A DNA stretch of 64,000 bases, from contig NZ_JAMXAY010000005.1 in the NCBI RefSeq assembly GCF_025460835.1, positions 1 through 64,000 on the forward strand, in the 5' to 3' direction. The stretch's first letter is position 1. Each line of letters opens with the position of its first letter. A model generated the notes under the pieces. That model had not been told where the DNA came from, did no database searches, and worked only from the letters and a program-made list of their open reading frames with translations. The stretch comes from Parapedobacter soli (GTDB lineage Bacteria > Bacteroidota > Bacteroidia > Sphingobacteriales > Sphingobacteriaceae). Positions 27,669-37,190 of the stretch are shown piece by piece. The position numbers and the translations under genes were made by a program.

Positions 27669-28706
27669 TTAAGAATAACTTCGGTAACTGTATATTTTCG
27701 ACAGCGCCAGGCATTCCTCATAAGGTACAAGGCCGTCCGAGCACGTCGCGTGCGAGAGGCTTGCGGCTGCGGCACAAACACCCAGATCGAGGCACGCTTC
27801 CATACCCCAGTCTTCATGTACCCCAAGCAGCACACCCGCAGCCAATGCGTCGCCCGCACCATTTGCCCCGACGATTTTATCCTGCGGAAGCAGTAGACTG
27901 GGGTGAAAAATACGTCGGCCATCGCGGTGTCCGGCCCACGCCCCATCCGGATGGTGGATAATAATCCACTCGTTCACACCCATTTCGAAAACAATTTCAA
28001 AAGCCTCATTACACCGTTCGGTCATTTCTGTCGGGCCCGCCACATTGATTAGGTCGACCCCCGAGAGCCGGCACGCTTCATACTCATTGAGAAAGAGGTA
28101 ATCGACATGCGGCAACGAGCAAGGGATAATGGTTGCAAACCGATCCGAGTCTTCACTTACCAAATCAACGGAGGTAATAAACCCGGCCTTCTTAGCATCC
28201 TCCAGCACATAAGATGCTTTCGTCCGCCGATCATCCTGGATTTCATCCAAGCGGTCAAGCAGCAGCAGGTAACCCAGATGGAAAATCTTCGCATCGGAAA
28301 CCTTAAAATCAAAATGCTCGGTATCCAACAGCGAATTGGCTCCGCGGTGGTGAAAGAATGTCCGTTTTCCGGTATTCTTTACCGAAGTGACGATGGTATA
28401 GGAGGTCGGCATATCCGGTGTCATCTGCAACTGCCGTACATCTATGCCCGCTTCCCGGCAATGGTCAACTATCCGCACACCGTTAAAGTCATTACCAACC
28501 AGGCCAATGGCCTCCAATGAAAAGGGAGCGCCGAGTTTGGTCAAATCCATCAAGATATTGTAAGCCGACCCACCGTTGCTTGTATACTCATGCAGAATAT
28601 TAACAAGCGATTGTTCCTCGGGAAATTTATCGATTAATTTCACTTGGTCCAGTATCCAATTGCCTGCCACCAGTAGTCCCGATCGGTTCCTATCGTTCTT
28701 AAACAT
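27669..28706 (-). CDS. PfkB-family carbohydrate kinase
   Basis: The 345-residue protein is a ribokinase-fold sugar kinase. It shows the N-terminal GGSAYNILMDLTKLG motif and the catalytic C-terminal GANGAGDALAAG with the base Asp. It is the last gene of a four-gene operon (aldolase, oxidoreductase, isomerase, kinase), 4 bp after the isomerase. The likely substrate is the ketose made by the isomerase, fructose or a relative; that is inference from context. The phosphorylated sugar could then go to the aldolase. Confidence 0.88.
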   Translation of the reverse strand: MFKNDRNRSGLLVAGNWILDQVKLIDKFPEEQSLVNILHEYTSNGGSAYNILMDLTKLGAPFSLEAIGLVGNDFNGVRIVDHCREAGIDVRQLQMTPDMPTSYTIVTSVKNTGKRTFFHHRGANSLLDTEHFDFKVSDAKIFHLGYLLLLDRLDEIQDDRRTKASYVLEDAKKAGFITSVDLVSEDSDRFATIIPCSLPHVDYLFLNEYEACRLSGVDLINVAGPTEMTERCNEAFEIVFEMGVNEWIIIHHPDGAWAGHRDGRRIFHPSLLLPQDKIVGANGAGDALAAGVLLGVHEDWGMEACLDLGVCAAAASLSHATCSDGLVPYEECLALSKIYSYRSYS

Positions 28707-28710
28707 ACCC

Positions 28711-29277
28711 CTATTCGCTTAATAATTTAACCAATGGTGGTTCATCTTCTATGATTTCGGGGAATCGGCCTATTTCGTTATCCCAAAAGAAATTATCGTT
28801 TTCGTCGTCGTTGGCCGTGGATACCTCGCCGATGACACATTCGGCAGAAATCGGGTAAAACGCGTGCCATAACAACGGCGTGATCGTGATACGTTCGCCA
28901 GCATGGATCGTAGTCGGTTCTCCGCTTTTAACGGTACGGTTTTCTCCGTTGACTTTCACGGTGATGAACTCCTGAGTTACAGCGCCAGGGTCTTCTGCCC
29001 ACAATATCACGGCGAGTTGCCCCGCCCGGCAAATGATATCTTCTTTCTTTTGCTTATGATAGTGTGCCGGCGTGGTCTGATCACGCCAGGCGTACATCAA
29101 CTTCTCACAATATTCGGGTTCGGCAGCTAAGTTCACTAACACCAACCCTTCCTTTCGGAAGTTTCCTAATCCGAAATCCGTCACATCCCATGCTGGGTTA
29201 GGTGGCAATACCCAACCATTGCGTTCAAAAAAATTGATCGCCGATCGCACCGCGTAATTTATTTCCGATCTTTTCAT
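28711..29277 (-). CDS. D-lyxose/D-mannose isomerase family protein
   Basis: This 188-residue cupin protein resembles D-lyxose ketol-isomerases, which also turn D-mannose into D-fructose. The metal-binding cupin motif is TPAHYHKQKKEDI, and a second histidine stands in LLWHAFYP; ELSxxEV-like ends are present as VIGEVST. It overlaps the oxidoreductase stop by 4 bp (ATGA). Placed beside GH92 and GH2 mannosidases under a shared operator, the mannose activity is the more likely use. Confidence 0.85.
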   Translation of the reverse strand: MKRSEINYAVRSAINFFERNGWVLPPNPAWDVTDFGLGNFRKEGLVLVNLAAEPEYCEKLMYAWRDQTTPAHYHKQKKEDIICRAGQLAVILWAEDPGAVTQEFITVKVNGENRTVKSGEPTTIHAGERITITPLLWHAFYPISAECVIGEVSTANDDENDNFFWDNEIGRFPEIIEDEPPLVKLLSE

Positions 29278-30419
29278 ATCGCCAACGTATTTGTATAAGG
29301 AACATCCACAAATGCGCCAGTTTCCTGCGAGCGCAGGGCCGCTTTGAAAACCCGGTGGCTATCCACCGCTTCTTCCGGTGTTGCACAGCCAAATTTCCCA
29401 TTTAACAGCCCCTCACGCTCAGCAACGTACGCGGCGATCATCTGCATGAAACAGTCGGGAAAACCCGCTTCAAAAATACCGCCTGTGATGGTCTCAAAGG
29501 GCATCTGAAACCCGAGATCGGTGCGCTTCCACCATTGTTCGGGCCCATTGGTAAACTGCCAGAAAGCCTTGGTATCTTTTGTACTGTAGCGTACGCCGCC
29601 TTCCGTTCCGTAAATCTCGATGTACCACGTGTTTGTTTCTCCCGGCGCCAGCCGCTTCATTTCCAACTGCATGGGCACCTGCTCGCCTCCGATTTCGACC
29701 TGCGTGTTCAGTATTGCATTATTCCATGTATCGCATTCAGCAACGCCACCCTTACCATCGGGTCGTTCGGTAATAATTTTCTGCAGCTGGGCAAACACCT
29801 TCGACGGCCGCCATCCCAACCGCAGCGGCACATGCAGTGCATGCATACCCAAATCACCCATTACCCCTATTTCACCGCAATATTGCGATTGGCGCTTCCA
29901 GTTGATGGGCTTCTGGGCATTCATATCGCTTGCATGGAGAAACCCGGATCGGACTTCGAATATCCGTCCCAGCCGCCCCGACTGCACTTCGCTGATCACC
30001 CGCTGCGGACCGGGAAGAAAAGGCATTTCAGAGCTGCAACGTACAAAGCGCCCCAATTTGGCCGCCTCTGCTGCAATCGCCTCGGCGGCCTCCTGATCAA
30101 TACCAAAAGGCTTCTCACCCAATAGGTCTTTGCCCGCCCGCAGGATATCGAGATACATATGGAGATGCAGGTTGTGCGGAACAGCAATATACACCATGTC
30201 TACCTGGTCGCTGTTAATCAGCTCTTGGTAATCTGTTGTCAGCAGTGCAACGCTGTCTATCTGCTTATACCACGATAAAACCGTCTCGTCCAAATCACAC
30301 ACCGCGGTCAACCGCGCCCGCACGGGAAAATCCTTGAGGGCAAACCATCGCCCGAACGCGCTGGCAGCCTCGCGCCCCATCAATCCCCCGCCTATGATAC
30401 CGATATTTACTGTTTTCAT
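29274..30419 (-). CDS. Gfo/Idh/MocA-family oxidoreductase
   Basis: The 381-residue protein has the N-terminal NAD(P) fold (GIIGGGLMGREA), the strand motif DMVYIAVPHNLH, and the EKPFGID motif with the catalytic Lys. The C-terminal domain is the usual open sheet. Members oxidise or epimerise sugars and inositols, and several Bacteroidota forms act as glycosidases by a redox route. It begins directly after the aldolase stop and is translationally coupled to the isomerase. The substrate is unknown. Confidence 0.9.
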   Translation of the reverse strand: MKTVNIGIIGGGLMGREAASAFGRWFALKDFPVRARLTAVCDLDETVLSWYKQIDSVALLTTDYQELINSDQVDMVYIAVPHNLHLHMYLDILRAGKDLLGEKPFGIDQEAAEAIAAEAAKLGRFVRCSSEMPFLPGPQRVISEVQSGRLGRIFEVRSGFLHASDMNAQKPINWKRQSQYCGEIGVMGDLGMHALHVPLRLGWRPSKVFAQLQKIITERPDGKGGVAECDTWNNAILNTQVEIGGEQVPMQLEMKRLAPGETNTWYIEIYGTEGGVRYSTKDTKAFWQFTNGPEQWWKRTDLGFQMPFETITGGIFEAGFPDCFMQMIAAYVAEREGLLNGKFGCATPEEAVDSHRVFKAALRSQETGAFVDVPYTNTLAI

Positions 30420-31256
30420 TTACTGTTTTTTTAACAATCCGATTACTTCTTCTGGTTTAGCACCCTCATGCACGATGGCCATCAGCGCACGTGTCATCCC
30501 ACTCGGGTTGGCATGCTGGATAACATTCCGTCCGTAAACGATGCCTTTCACACCCTGCTGCATCAAGCCATACGTTCGTTGCAGGATTTCCTCATCCGTT
30601 GCTTTGCCACCTCCTCGCACCAATACGGGGATATCTCCGGCAATTTCCACCACACGGTGGTAATCATTCACGTTATCGGTTGGGTCGGCTTTGATGATGT
30701 CTGCACCCAACTCCACGCCCTGCCTTACCAACGGAATAATTTTCCCGGAATCGCCATTCACCATATACCCGCCAGCCTCGTTATTCGGACGGAATACCAG
30801 CGGCTCTACCATTAATGGGATACCGTAACGTTCCGTCTCCGGCTTAATCTTCAATATATTTTGGATGCATTGGTCGGTTACCTCCGGTTCATCTGGAATG
30901 CTGAACAGGTTTACCACTACGCACACGGCATCCAAACGGATGGCCTGCTCTACGGGATTTTCGATCATACGGCTGAATAAGGTACGTGGTAATTGCTTAC
31001 CGTATACGTTGGCTACATCCGTGCGCAATACCAGCGACGGCTTTTCGCGGCCCGGAATGGACTGCAGGTAATGTGCCTGCCCGATGGTAAGTTGTATGGC
31101 ATCCGGAGCTGCATCTACCAATACATCGACGGCCTTCTTTATATTTTCTATTCCGTTTAAAAATGGATATTCGTTAAAGAATCCGTGATCTATGGCAACA
31201 TCGAAACAGTTGCCTGATTTACTGTTAAAAAGTCTGTTTAATCTGTAATTTTTCAT
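30420..31256 (-). CDS. Class I aldolase, DeoC/FbaB/LsrF family
   Basis: A TIM-barrel Schiff-base aldolase of 278 residues. Marks are FDVAIDHGFF at the start, MVEPLVF, the lysine in DIIKADPTDNV (the likely Schiff base), and the phosphate-binding VLVRGGGK and GIVYGRNVIQH. The family includes archaeal-type fructose-bisphosphate aldolase, LsrF and related enzymes. It is the first gene of the catabolic operon, and a GntR operator lies 105 bp upstream. With the isomerase and kinase it could split the ketose phosphate into three-carbon units. Confidence 0.88.
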   Translation of the reverse strand: MKNYRLNRLFNSKSGNCFDVAIDHGFFNEYPFLNGIENIKKAVDVLVDAAPDAIQLTIGQAHYLQSIPGREKPSLVLRTDVANVYGKQLPRTLFSRMIENPVEQAIRLDAVCVVVNLFSIPDEPEVTDQCIQNILKIKPETERYGIPLMVEPLVFRPNNEAGGYMVNGDSGKIIPLVRQGVELGADIIKADPTDNVNDYHRVVEIAGDIPVLVRGGGKATDEEILQRTYGLMQQGVKGIVYGRNVIQHANPSGMTRALMAIVHEGAKPEEVIGLLKKQ

Positions 31257-31339
31257 TTAATATAATTTGCCCTTTTTTCAGGGGTGAATCACTCTACTGT
31301 TAACCCAATTAATTCTGTCTTTAATTAATCATGAGGTTA

Positions 31340-31376
31340 CAAATATAATAAATCAAATCAACTTGTATATACAAGT
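31340..31376 (-). promoter_or_regulatory. GntR operator and -7 box of the sugar catabolic operon
   Basis: ACTTGTATATACAAGT at 31361-31376 is a perfect 16-bp palindrome and the best copy of the operator found four more times in this locus. On the minus strand TATATTTG (31340-31347) fits a -7 box; the TTG inside the palindrome is 24 bp away, so the core promoter spacing is not canonical. The rest of 31257-31511 holds no gene. Confidence 0.75.
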
Positions 31377-31511
31377 CGCATTTATTTCGTGGTGGGATTT
31401 GTTTTTTTTCGTAGCGGTCCTCTGTGAGATGGTTACATTAATCCTTGATAGACCTTTCGCAAAAAATAGCACCTGGCCGCCCTCTCTTCACCTTTATCAA
31501 TTCATATTGGC

Positions 31512-33848
31512 TTAATTAGTTTCCCCGCCCTGTGCGAAAGTACCGTCCGGAAGGACCTTGCTCACATCCTCACCTTTATATAATAGTTGATATGCTGAAT
31601 CATATTCGGGATGACCTGCCACTTTCACCCAAAGAGTAAACAAATTTGATTTCAAATGCGGCACGCTAAAATGCATCGTTGGTCCCTGAGCGTTCGTAAA
31701 GGGTTCGGCCCCCGGGCAGTCCCATGTAAGTAGTTCCATTTCTTGATTATCGTATTCCAAAGTGACAGCAATCTCGAGCTTTTCCACTTGGTTATACGAA
31801 TCGTTCAATAAGAATAGGTCAAACTCAAAGTCTTCATTCTCTTTCCACACAAACTTCCGTACCCTGGCGCTGGCTAAAATCGGACGACAAGCATCCGTTA
31901 CATCCTTGAAAGCGGGTTTTGGTTCATTAGGCCAATTTACAATGCTGTTGTTTGCGGCAGTCGGCCATGGCTCCTGAAAACACCAATTGAGCGCCATACT
32001 ACAATAAGGTTTCTGCCGACGAGCTTCTTCATAAATGAACTTCAAGCCCTCACCTTGTAATAGTTGGCTGTATTGAACCAATTCCGTTACAGTGTGCGGA
32101 TCACCAAAATATTTTCGAAATGTCGCCATTTCCGTCCAACTGCTATTACGCCACGCGCCAAATCCATGATGTACACTCCAGGTCGTACCCTCTTTAGGAG
32201 GAAAAAGTTCATCGCTTGGAATAAAGCTTTTCAGCACTTCTAGGTTAGAAATACTGGGAACTCCAAACTCAGTATACGCCGTCATGCGCGCTTCAGTCAT
32301 CCACTGAAACACCTCTCTTCCACTTTCTTTATCGTAAAAAAGATAATGCCCATGCCCGACGCCGTAGAAAGGTGACGTATTGATAAACGGAGTGTTCGGA
32401 TCTAATTGGTAGCACACACTGTTTAATAGGCGGAAAGGGAGAGATTGCTCGGTCATGCCGCCCCAATATAATTCATTACCGCCTGACCATAAGGCGAGGC
32501 AAGCATGCTTTTTGAGCCGGTTAACAATCGATGCAGCTTCCTGTTTAAGTACCTTTAGATAACTCGGCTTATCTGTATACACATTGTTTGCCAATGGAAA
32601 ATCCTGCCAGACCAACAGACCGAGTTCATCACATATATCGTAAAATGCCTCCTTATTTACGATTCCTCCGCCCCACACACGTAATAGATTGAAATTTGCA
32701 TTTTTTGCGAGAACAAGTTGTTCGCGGTAGCGCTCCGGGGTAATGGTCCCGATAAAAACCTCGGGGTGAACCCAGTTGCTGCCTTTGCCAAAAATCCGTC
32801 GATTGTTAACTTCTAGTGAAGCAGGCGGCATAGCGCTGGTTGCTGGGAACCCCCAGCTGTCGTTCCATGATTTTTCATTCACAACCAATCGGACCCGGCG
32901 GAATCCGGTTCGGATTATGCGACGTTCGAGTTCACAGTTATTCGTGTCTAGCAGTAAAAATTCAGATACATATAGATTGGGGTCACCGTAGCCATTTGGT
33001 TGCCACAATTTAGGTGATGCTAAATCCGCTGGTATAAATAAGTTGTCAGATGATATCGCTCCTGTCTTTTGCAGCACCGTCCTTCCTTCCGGATCCTTGA
33101 TTGTCCACTCATAGGCACTGCCGGATAATTTAACTCCGCTGATTTCAGCAGTGACTTTCGCATGCGTCAGGTCATCATTTAATACATAGGTCATCGAGAC
33201 GTCATTCAAGCGGACCGGTTGACGCACTGCGAGGTATGTTTCATCCCATATACCGCGGGTAACACATCTGGGGTGCCAATCCCAACCGTAACTGACAGCA
33301 GGTTTAACACTTTCCCGAGCATTTCTCCGGTAACTATCCGGGGTCTCGGGAGACACCTCAAATCCAAGCTTGGGCACGGGGCGCAAAACAACTCTCAATT
33401 CGTTAACGTCCCGTAAATCATCCGTTAAGTCAACGTCTACATAAGTAAACATTCCCTCCTGGTCCCGAATAATCTTCCCATTTAAAACCACCTTAAAGTG
33501 GTAGTCAATACCTTTCGAGAAAAAAAATAGCCGTTCGCCGTCCTTCAGTTCTGGACGTTCAAATATGGTTTTGTAGGTAAACCAAACGTCCTCCATCCAA
33601 TCGAACTGTGCAACGTTATTCCCATACCACCAAGGTTGTTCATAGTTTTCGGCCTTCATCACATCCAATTGAACGGCACCCGGAACCGTCGATTCAAGCC
33701 AATGTTCCGGCTGTTCGCTTTCAGTATTGTGGTAGCCGATTTGCCAAATAGGATAAATTTGTTGAGCCACGGCAGACAAAAGGAGCGTATGAAATAAAGC
33801 AACTAGTGCCGTTATACGTAATAAAATGATACTCGGTTTCAATCTCAT
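31512..33848 (-). CDS. GH2-family beta-mannosidase-like glycosidase
   Basis: The protein removes sugars, probably beta-mannosyl residues, from non-reducing ends. A sugar-binding domain (PGAVQLDVMKAENYEQPWW, YGWDWHP) leads to an immunoglobulin-like domain and the TIM barrel. The acid/base Glu is in LWSGGNELYWG and the nucleophile in AYTEFGVPS, both typical of GH2 mannosidases. I choose ATG 33848, which gives a clean signal peptide (MRLKPSIILLRITALVALF...AVAQ) and 778 residues; the frame extends to 33908 and would overlap the preceding gene. Last gene of the long PUL operon. Confidence 0.88.
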   Translation of the reverse strand: MRLKPSIILLRITALVALFHTLLLSAVAQQIYPIWQIGYHNTESEQPEHWLESTVPGAVQLDVMKAENYEQPWWYGNNVAQFDWMEDVWFTYKTIFERPELKDGERLFFFSKGIDYHFKVVLNGKIIRDQEGMFTYVDVDLTDDLRDVNELRVVLRPVPKLGFEVSPETPDSYRRNARESVKPAVSYGWDWHPRCVTRGIWDETYLAVRQPVRLNDVSMTYVLNDDLTHAKVTAEISGVKLSGSAYEWTIKDPEGRTVLQKTGAISSDNLFIPADLASPKLWQPNGYGDPNLYVSEFLLLDTNNCELERRIIRTGFRRVRLVVNEKSWNDSWGFPATSAMPPASLEVNNRRIFGKGSNWVHPEVFIGTITPERYREQLVLAKNANFNLLRVWGGGIVNKEAFYDICDELGLLVWQDFPLANNVYTDKPSYLKVLKQEAASIVNRLKKHACLALWSGGNELYWGGMTEQSLPFRLLNSVCYQLDPNTPFINTSPFYGVGHGHYLFYDKESGREVFQWMTEARMTAYTEFGVPSISNLEVLKSFIPSDELFPPKEGTTWSVHHGFGAWRNSSWTEMATFRKYFGDPHTVTELVQYSQLLQGEGLKFIYEEARRQKPYCSMALNWCFQEPWPTAANNSIVNWPNEPKPAFKDVTDACRPILASARVRKFVWKENEDFEFDLFLLNDSYNQVEKLEIAVTLEYDNQEMELLTWDCPGAEPFTNAQGPTMHFSVPHLKSNLFTLWVKVAGHPEYDSAYQLLYKGEDVSKVLPDGTFAQGGETN

Positions 33849-33882
33849 TTTTCGCAAAAGTTTATAGAAGTCTAGTTTAACC

Positions 33883-35877
33883 TTATTTGATTTGTCCTTT
33901 GGCTGCATCTTCGTTTTCTTTCAGATAAATCCGGTACAGCTCAAAAAATGTCGGTGCATCAACAAGCGTGATATTCGGGTCCCGCTTTTTTATTTCATCC
34001 ACGATCGACCCATACCAAGTCGGCGACTTTAGCACACTCCGTACCCAAAAGAAAGGAATTGGAGATTCGTTTACCATCTTTACCACGGCGGCCGCGTCCT
34101 CCTCCGGTTCCGAATTCACGTAACCACCCTCCCTCAAAATCGGCACGTTGCCGTGCAAATAGGTACGAGGAACGCGGTTCTCAATCTCGCGGCCCTCAAA
34201 AAAGGGTGTATAACTCTCAATATTTTGCCGCACAATGCCATTCGGACTAAAAGCTGCATATGAATTGAGTCCACTTTCGTTGAGACCAGGAGCGTAGCCG
34301 TCGATTACGAAGCCACTTACACTCAAGCCCCATTTCTGATAATAGGGAATATTATGATTTGCCCACGCTTGCGTTGCGTCCGGCAACCCGGAAATCGGGC
34401 GGGGTGCCTGCAACATACCGGGATTAAGATAGCCCGCACCGTTATCCGCCGCTACGAAATAATCGTTTGGCGTCGCCGTTTCCCGTCGATAGTCAAGGGC
34501 CATTGGCACCCGCTGGGACAATATCGGACTGATAGCCCACATAATCGGTACAATTCCTCTATTTGGGTCGTCCCATATGTAAGGGGTGGTAGTGGAAAGC
34601 CACGAGGAGGCGTCATAGTCACCCGCGTAAAAAATCAATAGCTTTTTATCGCCCAAACTGAGTTTTCCATGCTCGTCCAAATAACCTTGTTTCGACAATT
34701 CCCTAGCGGAAACCCATTCCTGAGGATATTCACTCTTAAGCGGATAATGTTGCCAAAATGAACCATTGGCAAGCGCCCCAAAACTATCTCCTCCTGTAGC
34801 ATCAGCGTCCACAAAAGCATTATATGCACTAATCACGCGCATGAACTCCCACTCGCTTTCGACAGCTCCGTGGCGTCCCCCGTCAAGAACGGTATATTTA
34901 AATCGCCACGCGGGAAAACCACCGATATAGGAAAAAGTACTTCCATTACCATTCTGCTCATAGGCTAACATTAACATCTCTTTTAAAAGTGCTAAATCAG
35001 CCCCTGGCGATTGACCGCGATCATCGGTTGCGGGTTCATCAGCCCAAGGACTCAAATCAAAGAAATAACCTTTTTTGCTCACAAAAAAGTCATGGTTGGA
35101 CAATGTATGGTGGTTAACGGGCGCGACATCGGGTGTCCGCCTCCAATATTGGTCGATGTAATAAGCACCATATTCAGGGTTGCATTTCCCCGTCTCCATA
35201 TAATTATCAATAAACCAGCGGTACGCGTCCGTTTTAGGAGTTCCACCCCGACCAGAACCGTCGAAAATGGAAGATCCGTCTTCATTGACCAACCTCACTT
35301 TGACAGGAATTTTGGGCCCTTCTAGAATTAGTTTACTGTACAACGAATTGGGACTGGAATTGTAACACACTGCAACGAGGTCTTCCGCACCAGCGATTGA
35401 TGAAGCGAGATTACTAGTTGCGGGAACATTTGGATCATACACCACCGCACCGTTAATATCCTCATTGAACTTCGTGACCAAATCTATTATGTTCAGAGCG
35501 CTGTCTACGTTTGCGTTACCCAACCATTTGCTAGGCTGCCGGTATTTATCCCACCAATAGCGGTCAACATTTATACCCTTATCAGGTACTTCAACATAAA
35601 AAAGGTATAAGCGTGGGCTGCTCCGATTTACGATTCCCTGAAGTGTTGCTGCGGTGTGAACGTGCTCCCATATTGTATGAATATCCTCTTCGTTATTCAC
35701 GTTAAGATTATTCAAATATTGCATATCAAAGGTGACCACTGTGTCTTTTACCAACTCGGCATTTTGGGGTTCGCTGTCATTATTTCTTTCCTTATTGCCG
35801 TTGAACTGACAGGCGGTCAATTGTGAAATAAATCCGGCGCACAAAGCAAGAAAGGCGAGACATGATGATTGTTTCAT
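33883..35877 (-). CDS. GxGYxYP-family lipoprotein
   Basis: A 664-residue exported lipoprotein (lipobox LTAC, Cys23) of the GxGYxYP family, whose name motif appears here as GAGYLNPGM. The family occurs in gut and soil Bacteroidota PULs and is thought to act on carbohydrates, although to my knowledge without a firm activity. The N-terminal part (about 50-250) covers the separate N domain (TLQGIVNRSSPRLYLFY). It precedes the GH2 gene, which begins near its stop codon, and follows the tandem TIM-barrel lipoproteins. Confidence 0.8.
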   Translation of the reverse strand: MKQSSCLAFLALCAGFISQLTACQFNGNKERNNDSEPQNAELVKDTVVTFDMQYLNNLNVNNEEDIHTIWEHVHTAATLQGIVNRSSPRLYLFYVEVPDKGINVDRYWWDKYRQPSKWLGNANVDSALNIIDLVTKFNEDINGAVVYDPNVPATSNLASSIAGAEDLVAVCYNSSPNSLYSKLILEGPKIPVKVRLVNEDGSSIFDGSGRGGTPKTDAYRWFIDNYMETGKCNPEYGAYYIDQYWRRTPDVAPVNHHTLSNHDFFVSKKGYFFDLSPWADEPATDDRGQSPGADLALLKEMLMLAYEQNGNGSTFSYIGGFPAWRFKYTVLDGGRHGAVESEWEFMRVISAYNAFVDADATGGDSFGALANGSFWQHYPLKSEYPQEWVSARELSKQGYLDEHGKLSLGDKKLLIFYAGDYDASSWLSTTTPYIWDDPNRGIVPIMWAISPILSQRVPMALDYRRETATPNDYFVAADNGAGYLNPGMLQAPRPISGLPDATQAWANHNIPYYQKWGLSVSGFVIDGYAPGLNESGLNSYAAFSPNGIVRQNIESYTPFFEGREIENRVPRTYLHGNVPILREGGYVNSEPEEDAAAVVKMVNESPIPFFWVRSVLKSPTWYGSIVDEIKKRDPNITLVDAPTFFELYRIYLKENEDAAKGQIK

Positions 35878-35921
35878 ATATTTGAGTGAAATATTTGTAA
35901 ATTATACAACGTTCCTTTGGG

Positions 35922-37112
35922 CTAGTGACTCCATTGAAAACCAAAAGGAAAGAAACGCGTAGCCATTTGACTTTCCGGAGTGTTCGTTCTAAAATTAAGA
36001 TAGCCAAATGTGGTTTCCCGAGCAGTTAATGGATCACAAGTAGCGTCTGTACAATCAATAGATAACCAATCGCTGAAAAGCTGCCAAAACAAAATTCGGT
36101 CAACGCTTTGAATTATTTTACTGTTAAAAACCGTCTCGAAAAAGGCCGCATGCACACTAGCCGCTCTTCCATCTCCAAGTCCGGCGCGCGGAAAGCCGAT
36201 TTCGCCGATTACAATTCTGTTTTGATTCGGCAGGCTCGCCGGATCTTGTAGCCGTGTCACCACACTTTCCCAACGGCTCAAAATCCGATGCATATCGACA
36301 CCCTCTGTATCCATGGGGTAAAGGTGTATATTGGGGATTCCCTTTCCACCCGCCTCATAATAATTTGTCCACCAGTCCAAATAAAGCCATTGATCACCTG
36401 AGATTATTGAACTCGCCAGTACCTCTTTATATGGAACACCATATTCGTCCAGCTTTGCCGCTACCGCGTTATCAAAAAAAGCAGCATACCTTTGTTCACC
36501 ACTTATTTCCGCATTAAACTCATTAAATGGCTCAATTTTCAGCTTTTCAACCATCCAACCTTCGTCCAGACCATGTTTAGTATGCTGACGAACCAAAAAC
36601 TCCGCAATTACATCCGCGACTACGCCGAGCTCTTCATACATACCACCACTCGAGGACTGAACCTTGGCATCAATCCAAGAAGGATAAGGTTTCGAAAATG
36701 CCAAAATCAGCTCCACGTCCCGTTGTTCGTACTGACGTAAAACAGCTAAAAGCGCTAGATCGAACGGATAGTCTCCCTCGACTGGTTCAACGGTTTTTAG
36801 CGTGACAATCTCACGGAATACACTCGCCCGCCAATCATTTCTTTCGAAATGAGCTAGAAGATCGCCAGCTTTCGAAGCAGGCATTAATGGCATATTCTGT
36901 GGCACTCCCTCCATAACCCAAGCATAAGAAGGATAATCGGCTGGAACAATATGGTGTAAATGGGAGAGTAAAAACAATGCGTTAAAACCGACCAATGCTA
37001 CATCTGGAGTATTGGGTTCTGGCTCGCCTCCACCGGTATCATCATTGCCAACATCTTTGGCACAGCTTACCATCGTCGCGAGCAGGATAAATAGTAATGT
37101 ATGTCTCATCAT
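35922..37112 (-). CDS. Putative clan GH-A glycosidase lipoprotein, copy 2
   Basis: The 396-residue protein is a lipoprotein (Cys17 in TMVSC) with a TIM-barrel glycosidase pattern. The strand-4 pair is Asn197-Glu198 in EPFNEFNAE and the strand-7 Glu304 is in VIGEIGFPRAG, with IHLYP between them, as in clan GH-A enzymes such as GH5 and GH39. I cannot place it in a family. It is a close copy of the next gene upstream in transcription (37191-38393): roughly two thirds identical by eye over the whole mature part, including the conserved ending CTDATCD.PLTARETTFGYLNF. It is probably surface-exposed and acts on the same glycan. Confidence 0.72.
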   Translation of the reverse strand: MMRHTLLFILLATMVSCAKDVGNDDTGGGEPEPNTPDVALVGFNALFLLSHLHHIVPADYPSYAWVMEGVPQNMPLMPASKAGDLLAHFERNDWRASVFREIVTLKTVEPVEGDYPFDLALLAVLRQYEQRDVELILAFSKPYPSWIDAKVQSSSGGMYEELGVVADVIAEFLVRQHTKHGLDEGWMVEKLKIEPFNEFNAEISGEQRYAAFFDNAVAAKLDEYGVPYKEVLASSIISGDQWLYLDWWTNYYEAGGKGIPNIHLYPMDTEGVDMHRILSRWESVVTRLQDPASLPNQNRIVIGEIGFPRAGLGDGRAASVHAAFFETVFNSKIIQSVDRILFWQLFSDWLSIDCTDATCDPLTARETTFGYLNFRTNTPESQMATRFFPFGFQWSH

Positions 37113-37190
37113 GGTATACTAGTTAAGCCTTTAATACTATAAACAGAATTTTCCAAACCTTACACCCCACAGTATAACTTTAGGAATTTA

